Positions 16,750-24,257 of a stretch of DNA of 64,000 bases are shown here, piece by piece. Numbering within the stretch: the stretch's first letter is position 1; each line of letters starts with the position of its first letter. The notes under the pieces were generated by a model. The model ran no database searches, was not told the DNA's origin, and saw only the letters and a program-made list of their open reading frames with translations. The DNA comes from Anseongella ginsenosidimutans. GTDB lineage: Bacteria; Bacteroidota; Bacteroidia; Sphingobacteriales; Sphingobacteriaceae. Made by a program: the position numbers and the translations under genes. The DNA is taken from NCBI RefSeq assembly GCF_008033235.1, contig NZ_CP042432.1, positions 2,232,001 through 2,296,000 of the forward strand, in the 5' to 3' direction.

Positions 16750-16810
16750 AATATTTTTTTGTAATTCCGCATCATTAGCCGGGGGCTGCAGTTTACCGAC
16801 CGGGCCGCTA

Positions 16811-16931
16811 CAGTTTTAATAGCGTTACAATGGCAGCCAGCTGGATTGCGGGTATCTCCGTCCTGTACTTCTCCGGCCGGGGCGGTCTTATTCCGGTAGC
16901 CCGTTGTAAAATGCTCCGGCTTGCCGGTACG
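16811..16931. repeat. degenerate copy of the sequence following aroB
   Basis: Two blocks here resemble sequence nearer aroB: about 16808-16850 matches 16933-16975 (both, on the minus strand, end a frame in ...LLKL-stop), and 16887-16931 resembles 17061-17105, the end of aroB itself. The spacing differs between the blocks, so this is a decayed, partly deleted tandem duplication. No intact gene. Confidence 0.5.
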
Positions 16932-17059
16932 TTACAGTTTCAACAATGCGGCGATGGCGACTAGCTGAGTTGCCCAAAAAACGAATGACCATAGAATAAG
17001 CCTGCCCTGAATTTGTCCCAGATCCGCTTTAGTAGCAAGATGACCGGGAACCGGCAGAC
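16932..17059 (-). pseudogene. remnant of a small coiled-coil/transmembrane protein
   Basis: Downstream of aroB one minus-strand frame reads ...HLATKADLGQIQGRL followed by a hydrophobic segment LILWSFVFWATQLVAIAALL and KL-stop at 16934-16932. This is the typical tail of small DUF1640-like proteins (coiled coil plus one C-terminal membrane helix). No proper start is left: upstream the frame runs into the end of aroB. A second, more decayed copy of the last residues lies further downstream. I read it as a gene relic; a very short functional membrane peptide cannot be excluded. Confidence 0.45.
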
Positions 17060-18130
17060 TTATTTGAACAGCCCGTTATAAAGTACGAGGGCTTGCCGGA
17101 TCTCTTCTTCCGTGCAGGTCTGGTTGATCACAAATTTTCCGATCCCTTCGAGCAAGGTGAAATTAATCGTTCCCTTCTCGTTTTTCTTATCTTTCTTCAT
17201 GAATTCGGCCAGCTCGGCAAAAGCGCCCTCGGGGATCCGGTAGTTGGGGTAATAGGCGAGCAGGAAATTCTTTATATCGGTCAGGGCGCTTTCTTCCAGG
17301 CCGGTTTTGGTATGGGATAGCCAGGCTTCGCAGATCATGCCGATGGCAATTGCTTCGCCATGAAGCAGCGGGTCTTTATCGTGAGCCAGGGAATAGCTTT
17401 CCACCGCATGCCCGATGGTATGCCCGAAATTGAGCGCTTTTCGTATGTTCCGTTCTTTTGGGTCTTCCAGGACGATCTTGTTCTTGATATTTACCGAATG
17501 GAAGATCATGGCATTGTCAACGCTTCCCATGGCATTGCTTTGAAGGTCGAAATAATAGCCGCTGTCACATATAAGCCCGTGCTTGATCATCTCGGCAAAG
17601 CCGGACAGCAATTCCCGGCGGGGCAGGGTATAGAGGAAATCGGTATCGATGAACACCGCCTCCGGGTTGGTGAAGGTTCCGATGATATTCTTAACATGGT
17701 CCATGTCAATCCCGGTTTTGCCGCCAACGGATGCGTCAACCTGTGATAACAACGTGGTAGGTACCTGGATGAAATCAATACCCCGCTTATAGGTAGAGGC
17801 TGCAAAACTTCCCATATCTGTCACCATGCCGCCTCCAAGGTTAATGAGCAGGCTGTCGCGCCCGGCCCCGAAATCGAGCAGCATTTTCCAGATACCTATG
17901 CAATAGTCAATATTCTTGTGGGCCTCCCCCGCATCAATTTCAATGATATCGTATTCTTTCAGCAGCGGAAGCTTTTCCGTGAATTTAGGAAGGCATTTTT
18001 CCGAAGTATTGGTATCGGCCAGGATGAAGGTCTTCGCATATTTTTTTTCTTCAAGGAATGTTTGCAGAGGGCCGTAACTGTTCCCCACATATACATTGTA
18101 GCCCTCACTATTGATGATGAAAGTTTGCAT
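17060..18130 (-). CDS. aroB: 3-dehydroquinate synthase
   Basis: Second step of the shikimate pathway, NAD- and zinc-dependent. The 356-residue protein shows the family blocks INLGGGMVTDMGSFAASTYKRG, FIQVPTTLLSQVDASVGGKTGID, LLSGFAEMIKHGLICD (zinc-ligand Glu), RKALNFGHTIGHAVES (His ligand) and LLHGEAIAIGM (His ligand). The active-site lysines are in place. It sits upstream of the pheA attenuator and has its own -7 box next to the start, so it is probably transcribed apart from pheA-aroC. Remnants of duplicated sequence follow its stop. Confidence 0.97.
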   Translation of the reverse strand: MQTFIINSEGYNVYVGNSYGPLQTFLEEKKYAKTFILADTNTSEKCLPKFTEKLPLLKEYDIIEIDAGEAHKNIDYCIGIWKMLLDFGAGRDSLLINLGGGMVTDMGSFAASTYKRGIDFIQVPTTLLSQVDASVGGKTGIDMDHVKNIIGTFTNPEAVFIDTDFLYTLPRRELLSGFAEMIKHGLICDSGYYFDLQSNAMGSVDNAMIFHSVNIKNKIVLEDPKERNIRKALNFGHTIGHAVESYSLAHDKDPLLHGEAIAIGMICEAWLSHTKTGLEESALTDIKNFLLAYYPNYRIPEGAFAELAEFMKKDKKNEKGTINFTLLEGIGKFVINQTCTEEEIRQALVLYNGLFK

Positions 18131-18134
18131 GGCA

Positions 18135-18142
18135 CAAAGGTA
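18135..18142 (-). promoter_or_regulatory. -7 element of aroB
   Basis: TACCTTTG on the minus strand matches TAnnTTTG and ends 4 bases before the aroB ATG at 18130, again implying a very short or absent 5' leader. Confidence 0.55.
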
Positions 18143-18148
18143 GAAAGA

Positions 18149-19363
18149 TTAAATCTTTATAAACAGTTTCCTTTTATACATCCAGTAAAGGATCAGCCAT
18201 TCCAGTAATAACACGAGTGCCCCGCTTAGCAGGGTGGAGAAAGCCGGCCCGAAAAGCTGGTCGTAATCCGGTCCCAGGTGGATATACAGGGACCGGACCA
18301 GGAAGGCTTTGATCCCGCCGTCAGCAATGACATAGGCGGCAATGGAATTCATCCCGATAACGGTCAGGAAAAAAGACCATTTTTTTATTCCCGCTATATC
18401 AATAAGTCCATAAAAGAACGCCAGGAACAAGAAGCAGATCCCTCCACTGAACAGTGTCCAGGCGGGTGTCCAGATGCGCTTCACAATGGGGTTGATGCCG
18501 GTAATGTGCAGCAGTAATCCAAGGGCAATTAAACTGAAGCCGGCAATGGCCAGGTAGCGAAGGGTTTCTTTTTGTGAGCGCCCGGACTTTAAAACATTCC
18601 CTGCAAGCAGTCCCAGGATCATCGTCCCCAGCGTGGGAATAAAGCTAAGCGTGGAGTAACCTCCGCCGTTATTCAGAAAAGGGCTTTCGCGCGGGAAGAG
18701 ATTCAGGAACCAGCGGTCGAATGCCCAGGCAAGGTTGGTGTTCTTATTCCAGTGTGCCGCGAAGCCCTGGAAATTATGTTCCCATCCCGGAGGGACGCCC
18801 GCCAGTTCATAATTAAAAGAAGGGCCGGGCAGGGGATAGAGGGCGAAAGCCAGCCAATAGCCTGCCAGGAGGATCACCAGGGCACTCACCTGTACGCGCT
18901 GCGAGCAAAAGCCCAGGATAAAAAGAAAAGTATAACCAAGCCCGATCTGGGTAAGGGTATCCTCAAATGTGAAGTAGGTTTGATCGGAATGCATGGAGCG
19001 AAGAAAAATGCCCAATAAGATCAGGATCAGGGCCCGGATAATTGTATGTTTTAACAAGGACCCGAAATCAGCTCCTTTTTTGATCCTGCTCGCAATGGAG
19101 TAAGGAAGCACGACACCTACCAGGAACGTAAAAGACGGCTGTATCATGTCGTGCAGGGAACAACCGGCCCAGGGAACATGCGATTGGTGAAAGGCCAGCA
19201 CCTGCCAGAAGGAGCTGTCAGGCAGGGCTGCTGCAACCGACCCGATGGAAAGCACTTCGGCCATCATCAGCAGCATGACCAGCCCCCGGTACACATCAAC
19301 GGAAGCGACCCTGCCCTGGGGCAAGTGTGGATTTACAATGGGAGCAGAGGCTTTTTTCATCAT
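18149..19363 (-). CDS. DUF5009 / HGSNAT-like multipass membrane acyltransferase
   Basis: The 404-residue protein has about ten hydrophobic helices. The N-terminal [20 protein letters not shown] is the signature shared by DUF5009 and the heparan-alpha-glucosaminide N-acetyltransferase relatives (RxxSxDxxRG). [24 protein letters not shown] carries the conserved His-Asp-Pro region after the first helices, and [12 protein letters not shown] lies near the end. Members are thought to acetylate sugars or glycans at the membrane using acetyl-CoA; this is family knowledge, not proven here. It is upstream of aroB on the same strand with an 18-bp gap, but aroB has its own promoter. Confidence 0.85.
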   Translation of the reverse strand: MMKKASAPIVNPHLPQGRVASVDVYRGLVMLLMMAEVLSIGSVAAALPDSSFWQVLAFHQSHVPWAGCSLHDMIQPSFTFLVGVVLPYSIASRIKKGADFGSLLKHTIIRALILILLGIFLRSMHSDQTYFTFEDTLTQIGLGYTFLFILGFCSQRVQVSALVILLAGYWLAFALYPLPGPSFNYELAGVPPGWEHNFQGFAAHWNKNTNLAWAFDRWFLNLFPRESPFLNNGGGYSTLSFIPTLGTMILGLLAGNVLKSGRSQKETLRYLAIAGFSLIALGLLLHITGINPIVKRIWTPAWTLFSGGICFLFLAFFYGLIDIAGIKKWSFFLTVIGMNSIAAYVIADGGIKAFLVRSLYIHLGPDYDQLFGPAFSTLLSGALVLLLEWLILYWMYKRKLFIKI

Positions 19364-19420
19364 AGCGGCTGCGGTATAGTTTTTGCAATTTAAAAAAATT
19401 GCATATTAATCCGCTTAATC

Positions 19421-19591
19421 ATGAAAAAGTCGTATTTCCTTCAGGGATTCCTGTTTCTTTTCCTGCTGACAGTACTTTCCGGCTGCGATCTCGTAGCAGG
19501 GATCTTTGAAGCAGGCGTATGGGTGGGCGTGATCCTGGTGGTCGCTGTTCTTGTCCTGATTATCTGGCTTCTCAGGAAAGTGTTTCGTTAA
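19421..19591 (+). CDS. tiny lipoprotein with one membrane helix
   Basis: A 56-residue frame starting at ATG 19421 encodes a lipoprotein signal (MKKSYFLQGFLFLFLLTVLSGC, lipobox LSGC) and then DLVAGIFEAGVWVGV followed by a second very hydrophobic stretch and a basic end (LLRKVFR). Similar mini-proteins occur throughout Bacteroidota and are sometimes mislabelled phosphatidate cytidylyltransferase. Function unknown. Its 3' end overlaps the convergent rimO gene by 20 bases, so the two transcripts can pair. Confidence 0.75.
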   Translation: MKKSYFLQGFLFLFLLTVLSGCDLVAGIFEAGVWVGVILVVAVLVLIIWLLRKVFR

Positions 19592-20936
19592 TGCCTTTTT
19601 GCGAATTTTCGCCGGCGCTCAGGGGAATCCCGTAAAGGTCGAACTCTTCGGCGTCGGTGATCCGCACCTGGCAAAAATCCCCGACAGGTACATACTGGTC
19701 AACGGCGTTGATCAGGACTTCGTTATCAACTTCCGGTGAGTCGAATTCGGTGCGGCCAACAAAATATTCGCCCTCCTTTTTGTCGATAAGGACTTTGAAT
19801 TCTTTACCCTTCTTCTCCTGGTTCAGCTCGTAGGAAATACCCTGCTGAAGGGACATGATCTCTTCGAGCCTTTCTTCCTTGGTCTCTTCCGGCACATTGT
19901 CTTCCAGCGAGGCGGCGTGGGTGTTCTCTTCATGGGAATACGCGAAAACTCCCAGTCTGTCAAAACGGATGTCTTCCACGAAACGGAGCAATTCCTCGTG
20001 GTCCTGCGCCGATTCGCCGGGGTAGCCGCTGATCAGGGTGGTGCGCAAGGCGATCCCGGGGACCCGTTCCCGTATGGTTTGGATCAGTTCCACCGTCTTT
20101 TCCCTGGTAATGCCCCTCCGCATGGATTTTAACATAGGGTTGCTGATATGCTGAAGCGGCATGTCAAGGTAATTACAAATATTAGCGCGCTCCTGTATTA
20201 CTTCCAGGATATCCATCGGAAAGCCGGAAGGGTACGCATACTGCAGGCGTATCCATTCAATGCCTTCCACGTCGGAAAGAAGCCGCAGCAGGTCTGGAAG
20301 GGTTCTTTTTCCATAAATATCAAGCCCGTAAAAGGTGGAGTCCTGGGCAATCAGCACCAGCTCTTTTGTGCCCCGGCCGGCCAGCTTCCTGGCCTCCTTA
20401 ACAAGTTCTTCCGATGGCCTTGAAACATGTTTACCGCGCATCAGCGGAATGGCGCAGAATGAGCAGGGACGGTCACAGCCCTCGGATATCTTAAAGAAAG
20501 CGGAATGGGAGGGGGTGGTTAAAAGGCGTTCCCCGATAAGTTCGTGGCGGTAGTCCGCGCCAAGGGTTTTCAGCAGCCGCACCATTTCGTTGGAACCGAA
20601 ATAGTCGTCCACCGTGGGGATTTCTTTCCTTAACTCCGGCTTGTAGCGCTCGGATAAGCAACCGGTAACGAAAAGTTTCCCGATCTTTCCCTGTTCTTTT
20701 AACTGGTTGTAACGGAGTATGGTATCTATGGATTCCTGTTTGGCATTATCAATAAAGCCGCAGGTATTGATCACGACAATATCATCCGCCCGGTTCCTGC
20801 CGTCTTCATGGGCTACTTCCATATTATTTCCGCGGAGCTGCCCCATGAGTACTTCCGAATCTACCAGATTCTTGGAACATCCCAGTGTGACCACATTCAC
20901 GCGCGGTTTTTCTTTGTGTCGGTCCTTCGTACGCAT
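19572..20936 (-). CDS. rimO: ribosomal protein S12 methylthiotransferase
   Basis: Radical SAM enzyme that adds a methylthio group to an aspartate of ribosomal protein S12. The N-terminal UPF0004 domain has VVTLGCSKNLVDSEVLMGQL, NTCGFIDNAKQESIDTIL and VTGCLSERY, with the three Cys ligands of the auxiliary cluster. The radical SAM motif is C-DRP-C-SF-C in KISEGCDRPCSFCAIP. A C-terminal TRAM domain follows (GKEFKVLIDKKEGEYFVGRT). Length 454 is typical of Bacteroidota RimO. The ATG overlaps the ftsY stop by one base (TAATG), so the two are coupled. Confidence 0.96.
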   Translation of the reverse strand: MRTKDRHKEKPRVNVVTLGCSKNLVDSEVLMGQLRGNNMEVAHEDGRNRADDIVVINTCGFIDNAKQESIDTILRYNQLKEQGKIGKLFVTGCLSERYKPELRKEIPTVDDYFGSNEMVRLLKTLGADYRHELIGERLLTTPSHSAFFKISEGCDRPCSFCAIPLMRGKHVSRPSEELVKEARKLAGRGTKELVLIAQDSTFYGLDIYGKRTLPDLLRLLSDVEGIEWIRLQYAYPSGFPMDILEVIQERANICNYLDMPLQHISNPMLKSMRRGITREKTVELIQTIRERVPGIALRTTLISGYPGESAQDHEELLRFVEDIRFDRLGVFAYSHEENTHAASLEDNVPEETKEERLEEIMSLQQGISYELNQEKKGKEFKVLIDKKEGEYFVGRTEFDSPEVDNEVLINAVDQYVPVGDFCQVRITDAEEFDLYGIPLSAGENSQKGINETLS

Positions 20937-21910
20937 TATTTCTCCCTGAAGAGGCTGTCCACAAAAGCTACCCTGTCGAATAGCTGCAGGTCCTCTTTTC
21001 CTTCTCCTACTCCAATGTATTTTACCGGTATTTTAAACTGGTCGGAAATCCCGATCACTACGCCGCCCTTTGCGGTGCCGTCCAGTTTGGTGAGCGCAAG
21101 GGCATTCACTTCGGTAGCTGCCGTGAATTGCTTGCACTGCTCAATGGCGTTTTGCCCCGTGGAAGCATCCAGCACAAGCAATACTTCGTGCGGCGCCCCG
21201 GGAACTACCTTGTTCATTACGTTCCTGATCTTGCTTAGCTCGTTCATCAGGCCCACTTTGTTGTGAAGACGGCCGGCGGTATCAATAATGGCCACATCTT
21301 CGTTATTCGCAATGGCTGATTTCAGTGTGTCATAGGCCACGGAGGCAGGGTCCGAACCCATTTTTTGAGAAACAACGCGCGCGGCGGCACGTTCTCCCCA
21401 GACATGGATCTGTTCTACGGCTGCCGCACGAAAGGTATCGCCGGCTCCAAGCACCACTTTTTTACCAGCCTGGTTGAATTTATGGGCCAGCTTGCCAATG
21501 GTCGTCGTTTTCCCTACACCGTTAACACCAACAACCATGATCACATAGGGGCGGATAGTTTCCGAGTAGGTATCGTCAAAGCCCGCCGAATTGTTTTCCG
21601 AAAGCAAGGCGGCCACTTCTTCCCGCAAAATAGTGTTCAGTTCGGTCGCGTTAAGGTACCTGTCGCGGGCAACCCGCTCTTCGATCCGTTCTATGATCCT
21701 GAGCGTGGTACTTACGCCAACGTCAGAGCTAACCAGCAGTTCTTCCAGTTCGTCCAGTACTTCCTCGTCTACCCGGGACTTGCCGGCAACCATTTTGGAC
21801 AGGCGGGTAAACATGCTGTCCTTGGTCTTTTCAAGCCCCTTGTCCAGGGCCTGGGATTCAGCTTGTGTTTCTGCCGGCTTTTTGCTTTTAAAAAGATCGA
21901 ACAAACCCAT
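20936..21910 (-). CDS. ftsY: signal recognition particle receptor
   Basis: Membrane-associated SRP GTPase that docks ribosome-nascent chain complexes at the Sec translocon. ATG at 21910 is chosen (MGLFDLFKSKKP is the usual N-terminus in this phylum; a longer frame upstream lies in the gap after DUF4295). The NG domain shows GVNGVGKTTTIGKLA (P-loop), DTFRAAAVEQ, DTAGRLHNK and LTKLDGTAKGG. The acidic A domain is short, as in other Bacteroidota. Upstream neighbours are ribosomal genes, downstream rimO. Confidence 0.96.
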   Translation of the reverse strand: MGLFDLFKSKKPAETQAESQALDKGLEKTKDSMFTRLSKMVAGKSRVDEEVLDELEELLVSSDVGVSTTLRIIERIEERVARDRYLNATELNTILREEVAALLSENNSAGFDDTYSETIRPYVIMVVGVNGVGKTTTIGKLAHKFNQAGKKVVLGAGDTFRAAAVEQIHVWGERAAARVVSQKMGSDPASVAYDTLKSAIANNEDVAIIDTAGRLHNKVGLMNELSKIRNVMNKVVPGAPHEVLLVLDASTGQNAIEQCKQFTAATEVNALALTKLDGTAKGGVVIGISDQFKIPVKYIGVGEGKEDLQLFDRVAFVDSLFREK

Positions 21911-21983
21911 GCTTCTTGTTTTTTTATAGCAAAAAAGCTCCTTTCGCAACCGAAAGAAGCTTTCTTAAGCTCTTAAATTCGCA

Positions 21984-22181
21984 TTAATTCTGGGCGGTTT
22001 CTTCAGCCTGGGTTTCCACTTGTTCCTTGGCGGCCTGGAATGCATCCCGGATGTGATCATTGTGAGCGATCATTTCCTTGAACGTGTAGGCCCCGGTTTT
22101 TGGTGAACGCACAGAAGTGATCACCTTGGAAAATTCCTTGCCTTTACCGGTTTTCAGCGTTGCAACTGTTTTCTTTGCCAT
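21984..22181 (-). CDS. DUF4295 small protein
   Basis: A 65-residue basic protein starting [20 protein letters not shown], then RSPKTGAYTFKEMI. DUF4295 proteins are confined to Bacteroidota and nearly always sit between rpmG and ftsY, as here; a ribosome-associated role is suspected from context but unproven. The acidic C-terminal tail (QVETQAEETAQN) is longer than in the shortest members. The start overlaps the rpmG stop by one base. Confidence 0.92.
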   Translation of the reverse strand: MAKKTVATLKTGKGKEFSKVITSVRSPKTGAYTFKEMIAHNDHIRDAFQAAKEQVETQAEETAQN

Positions 22182-22363
22182 TACTTGATTTCTTTATGAA
22201 CAGTTACCTTTCTAAGTACGGGATTGAATTTTTTCAACTCCATTCTTTCAGGTGTATTTTTCTTGTTCTTGGTTGTGATATATCTTGAAGCGCCGGGCAT
22301 TCCGCTTTCCCTGTGTTCGGTACACTCAAGAATTACCTGTACTCTGTTCCCTTTCTTAGCCAT
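22181..22363 (-). CDS. rpmG: 50S ribosomal protein L33
   Basis: Sixty residues with the bacterial L33 pattern: [20 protein letters not shown], then [20 protein letters not shown] and [14 protein letters not shown]. It lacks the zinc-binding CxxC pairs, so it is the C-minus form. It lies 50 bp after rpmB and overlaps the next start by one base. Confidence 0.97.
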   Translation of the reverse strand: MAKKGNRVQVILECTEHRESGMPGASRYITTKNKKNTPERMELKKFNPVLRKVTVHKEIK

Positions 22364-22413
22364 CCTTATTTAGTTTAAAGTTTAAGGTTCAAGGTTACCC
22401 TTGCCTGCAACTC

Positions 22414-22647
22414 TTATATTTTTCCTTTTTTTACAAAATTATTAAGGCAGGCGCTGATCCCTTTTTTGTTGATGGTTTTCAAGGCTGAAGCAGAAACCTT
22501 CAGGGTGATCCACTTGTCTTCCTCAGGGATATAGAATTTTTTTACCTGTAAATTAGGATAGAACCTGCGCTTGGTCTTCGCGTTTGAATTTGAAACGCTG
22601 AACCCGTTCATTGATTTCTTACCTGTTAAATCGCAAACTCTTGACAT
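22414..22647 (-). CDS. rpmB: 50S ribosomal protein L28
   Basis: Seventy-seven residues with L28 hallmarks: MSRVCDLTGKKSMNGFSVS at the N-terminus, NAKTKRRFYPNLQVKKFYIP in the middle and LKVSASALKTINKKGI at the end. First gene of the rpmB-rpmG-DUF4295-ftsY-rimO run; a -7 promoter element lies about 70 bp upstream. Confidence 0.97.
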   Translation of the reverse strand: MSRVCDLTGKKSMNGFSVSNSNAKTKRRFYPNLQVKKFYIPEEDKWITLKVSASALKTINKKGISACLNNFVKKGKI

Positions 22648-22715
22648 GACTCTGATTTTACTCCATTCCCCGCTTTTATGTGGCCTGTATATGGCCTGGC
22701 CTGCGAGATGGGCTG

Positions 22716-22723
22716 CAAATATA
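22716..22723 (-). promoter_or_regulatory. -7 element of the rpmB operon
   Basis: TATATTTG on the minus strand matches TAnnTTTG exactly and would give a 5' leader of about 60 bases before rpmB, unlike the leaderless-type arrangements elsewhere here. The nearest TTG is about 22 bases upstream, slightly long. Confidence 0.6.
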
Positions 22724-22786
22724 GGGAAAATAATTTTTAATTCTTCAAATCTTCAAATTATATTTATCGCCTAACCCAAATATGAT

Positions 22787-24145
22787 ATGACTGAAAACAA
22801 CAGTACTGAAAAGCGTAAAATATGGCAGGTAATTGCCGCTTCCTCCGTGGGGACCCTGATCGAATGGTATGACTTTTATATTTTCGGAAGCCTCGCTACT
22901 ATCCTGGCTACTAAGTTTTTTCCGGAAGATAATCCCACAGCGGGTTTTCTTTCCACGCTTGCACTCTTTGCTGTAGGCTTCGTTGTCCGGCCTTTCGGAG
23001 CCATTGTTTTCGGGCGTTTGGGCGATATTGCCGGCCGGAAATTCACGTTCCTGCTTACCTTGCTTTTAATGGGAGGGTCCACCTTCCTGATCGGGCTGGT
23101 GCCTTCCTACCAGACCATCGGTATCTGGGCGCCCATCCTGGTTTGTATATTACGGCTTGCCCAGGGCCTGGCCCTCGGAGGCGAATACGGCGGAGCGGCA
23201 ACCTACGTAGCCGAACACAGTCCCGACAACCAGAGAGGGTATTATACTTCCTGGATACAGACAACTGCCAGCCTGGGCCTTTTCGTTTCGCTTGGCGTAA
23301 TCTTGGGAACCCGCTATTCCATGACTGCGGACCAATTCGGCGAGTGGGGCTGGCGCATCCCCTTCCTGCTGTCTATTGTGCTGGTGACCGTCTCTTATTT
23401 TATCCGTATCCGTTTAAAAGAATCGCCCCTGTTTGCGAAACTGAAAGCAGAGGGCAAGACTTCCGTGAATCCTATTAAGGAAAGCTTCGGCAAAAAAGAA
23501 AACCTCCGGCTGGTGTTGCTGGCATTGTTCGGCGCAACGGCCGGGCAGGGAGTGGTCTGGTATACCGGACAATTTTATGCGCTGTCTTTTATGCAGAAGT
23601 CACTGAATATCGAATTCGTGCAATCCAGCATCATCATCGTGATCGCGCTGCTTTTCGGTACGCCGTTCTTTATCCTGTTCGGGCGTCTTTCCGATAAGAT
23701 CGGGCGCAAACCCATCATGATGACCGGGCTTATTGCCGCCTGTATTCTCTATTATCCGCTTTACAGGGGTATGCATGCCATTTCGGTGAGCCAGGCGGCC
23801 GCTTTCGCCGAAGACGGGAAACTGCTGCTTTCAACCGCGGGCATATGGCTGATGTCAGCGCTGATATTTGTGCAGGTTGTGCTGGTAACGATGGTATACG
23901 GACCCATAGCCGCCTTCCTGGTAGAACTGTTCCCCACCAAAATACGCTATACTTCCATGTCTTTGCCCTACCATATAGGGAACGGCATTTTCGGCGGGCT
24001 GACACCCTTTATTGCCGCCTCCGTAGTTGCGGCAACAGGAAATATATACGCCGGGCTGATCTACCCCATAGCGGTGGCCGCCATTTCGTTTATTATTGGT
24101 TCGTTTTACCTTCGTGAAACCTACCGGAATAAGATGAATGATTAA
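22787..24145 (+). CDS. MFS transporter of the metabolite:H+ symporter (MHS) family
   Basis: The 452-residue protein has twelve hydrophobic segments and MHS landmarks: SVGTLIEWYDFYIFGSLA at the first helix, FVVRPFGAIVFGRLGDIAGR in loop 2-3, LRLAQGLALGGEYGGAATYV, and in the second half FGRLSDKIGRKPIMM and GPIAAFLVELFPTKIRYT. MHS members carry carboxylates, betaines or shikimate; substrate cannot be fixed from sequence. The acetyl-CoA synthetase gene 112 bp downstream suggests a short carboxylate. There is an extra hydrophilic loop between helices 8 and 10. Confidence 0.9.
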   Translation: MTENNSTEKRKIWQVIAASSVGTLIEWYDFYIFGSLATILATKFFPEDNPTAGFLSTLALFAVGFVVRPFGAIVFGRLGDIAGRKFTFLLTLLLMGGSTFLIGLVPSYQTIGIWAPILVCILRLAQGLALGGEYGGAATYVAEHSPDNQRGYYTSWIQTTASLGLFVSLGVILGTRYSMTADQFGEWGWRIPFLLSIVLVTVSYFIRIRLKESPLFAKLKAEGKTSVNPIKESFGKKENLRLVLLALFGATAGQGVVWYTGQFYALSFMQKSLNIEFVQSSIIIVIALLFGTPFFILFGRLSDKIGRKPIMMTGLIAACILYYPLYRGMHAISVSQAAAFAEDGKLLLSTAGIWLMSALIFVQVVLVTMVYGPIAAFLVELFPTKIRYTSMSLPYHIGNGIFGGLTPFIAASVVAATGNIYAGLIYPIAVAAISFIIGSFYLRETYRNKMND

Positions 24146-24257
24146 GTTCGAAACCTGACGCAGCTGGTAAGCGGTTGGGCTCAAAAAGGTGATTAATCCT
24201 CTCCGGCTTTAGAAAATGGCGGGGATTTCATAACTTGTGAGCTCATAAACCAAGAAC

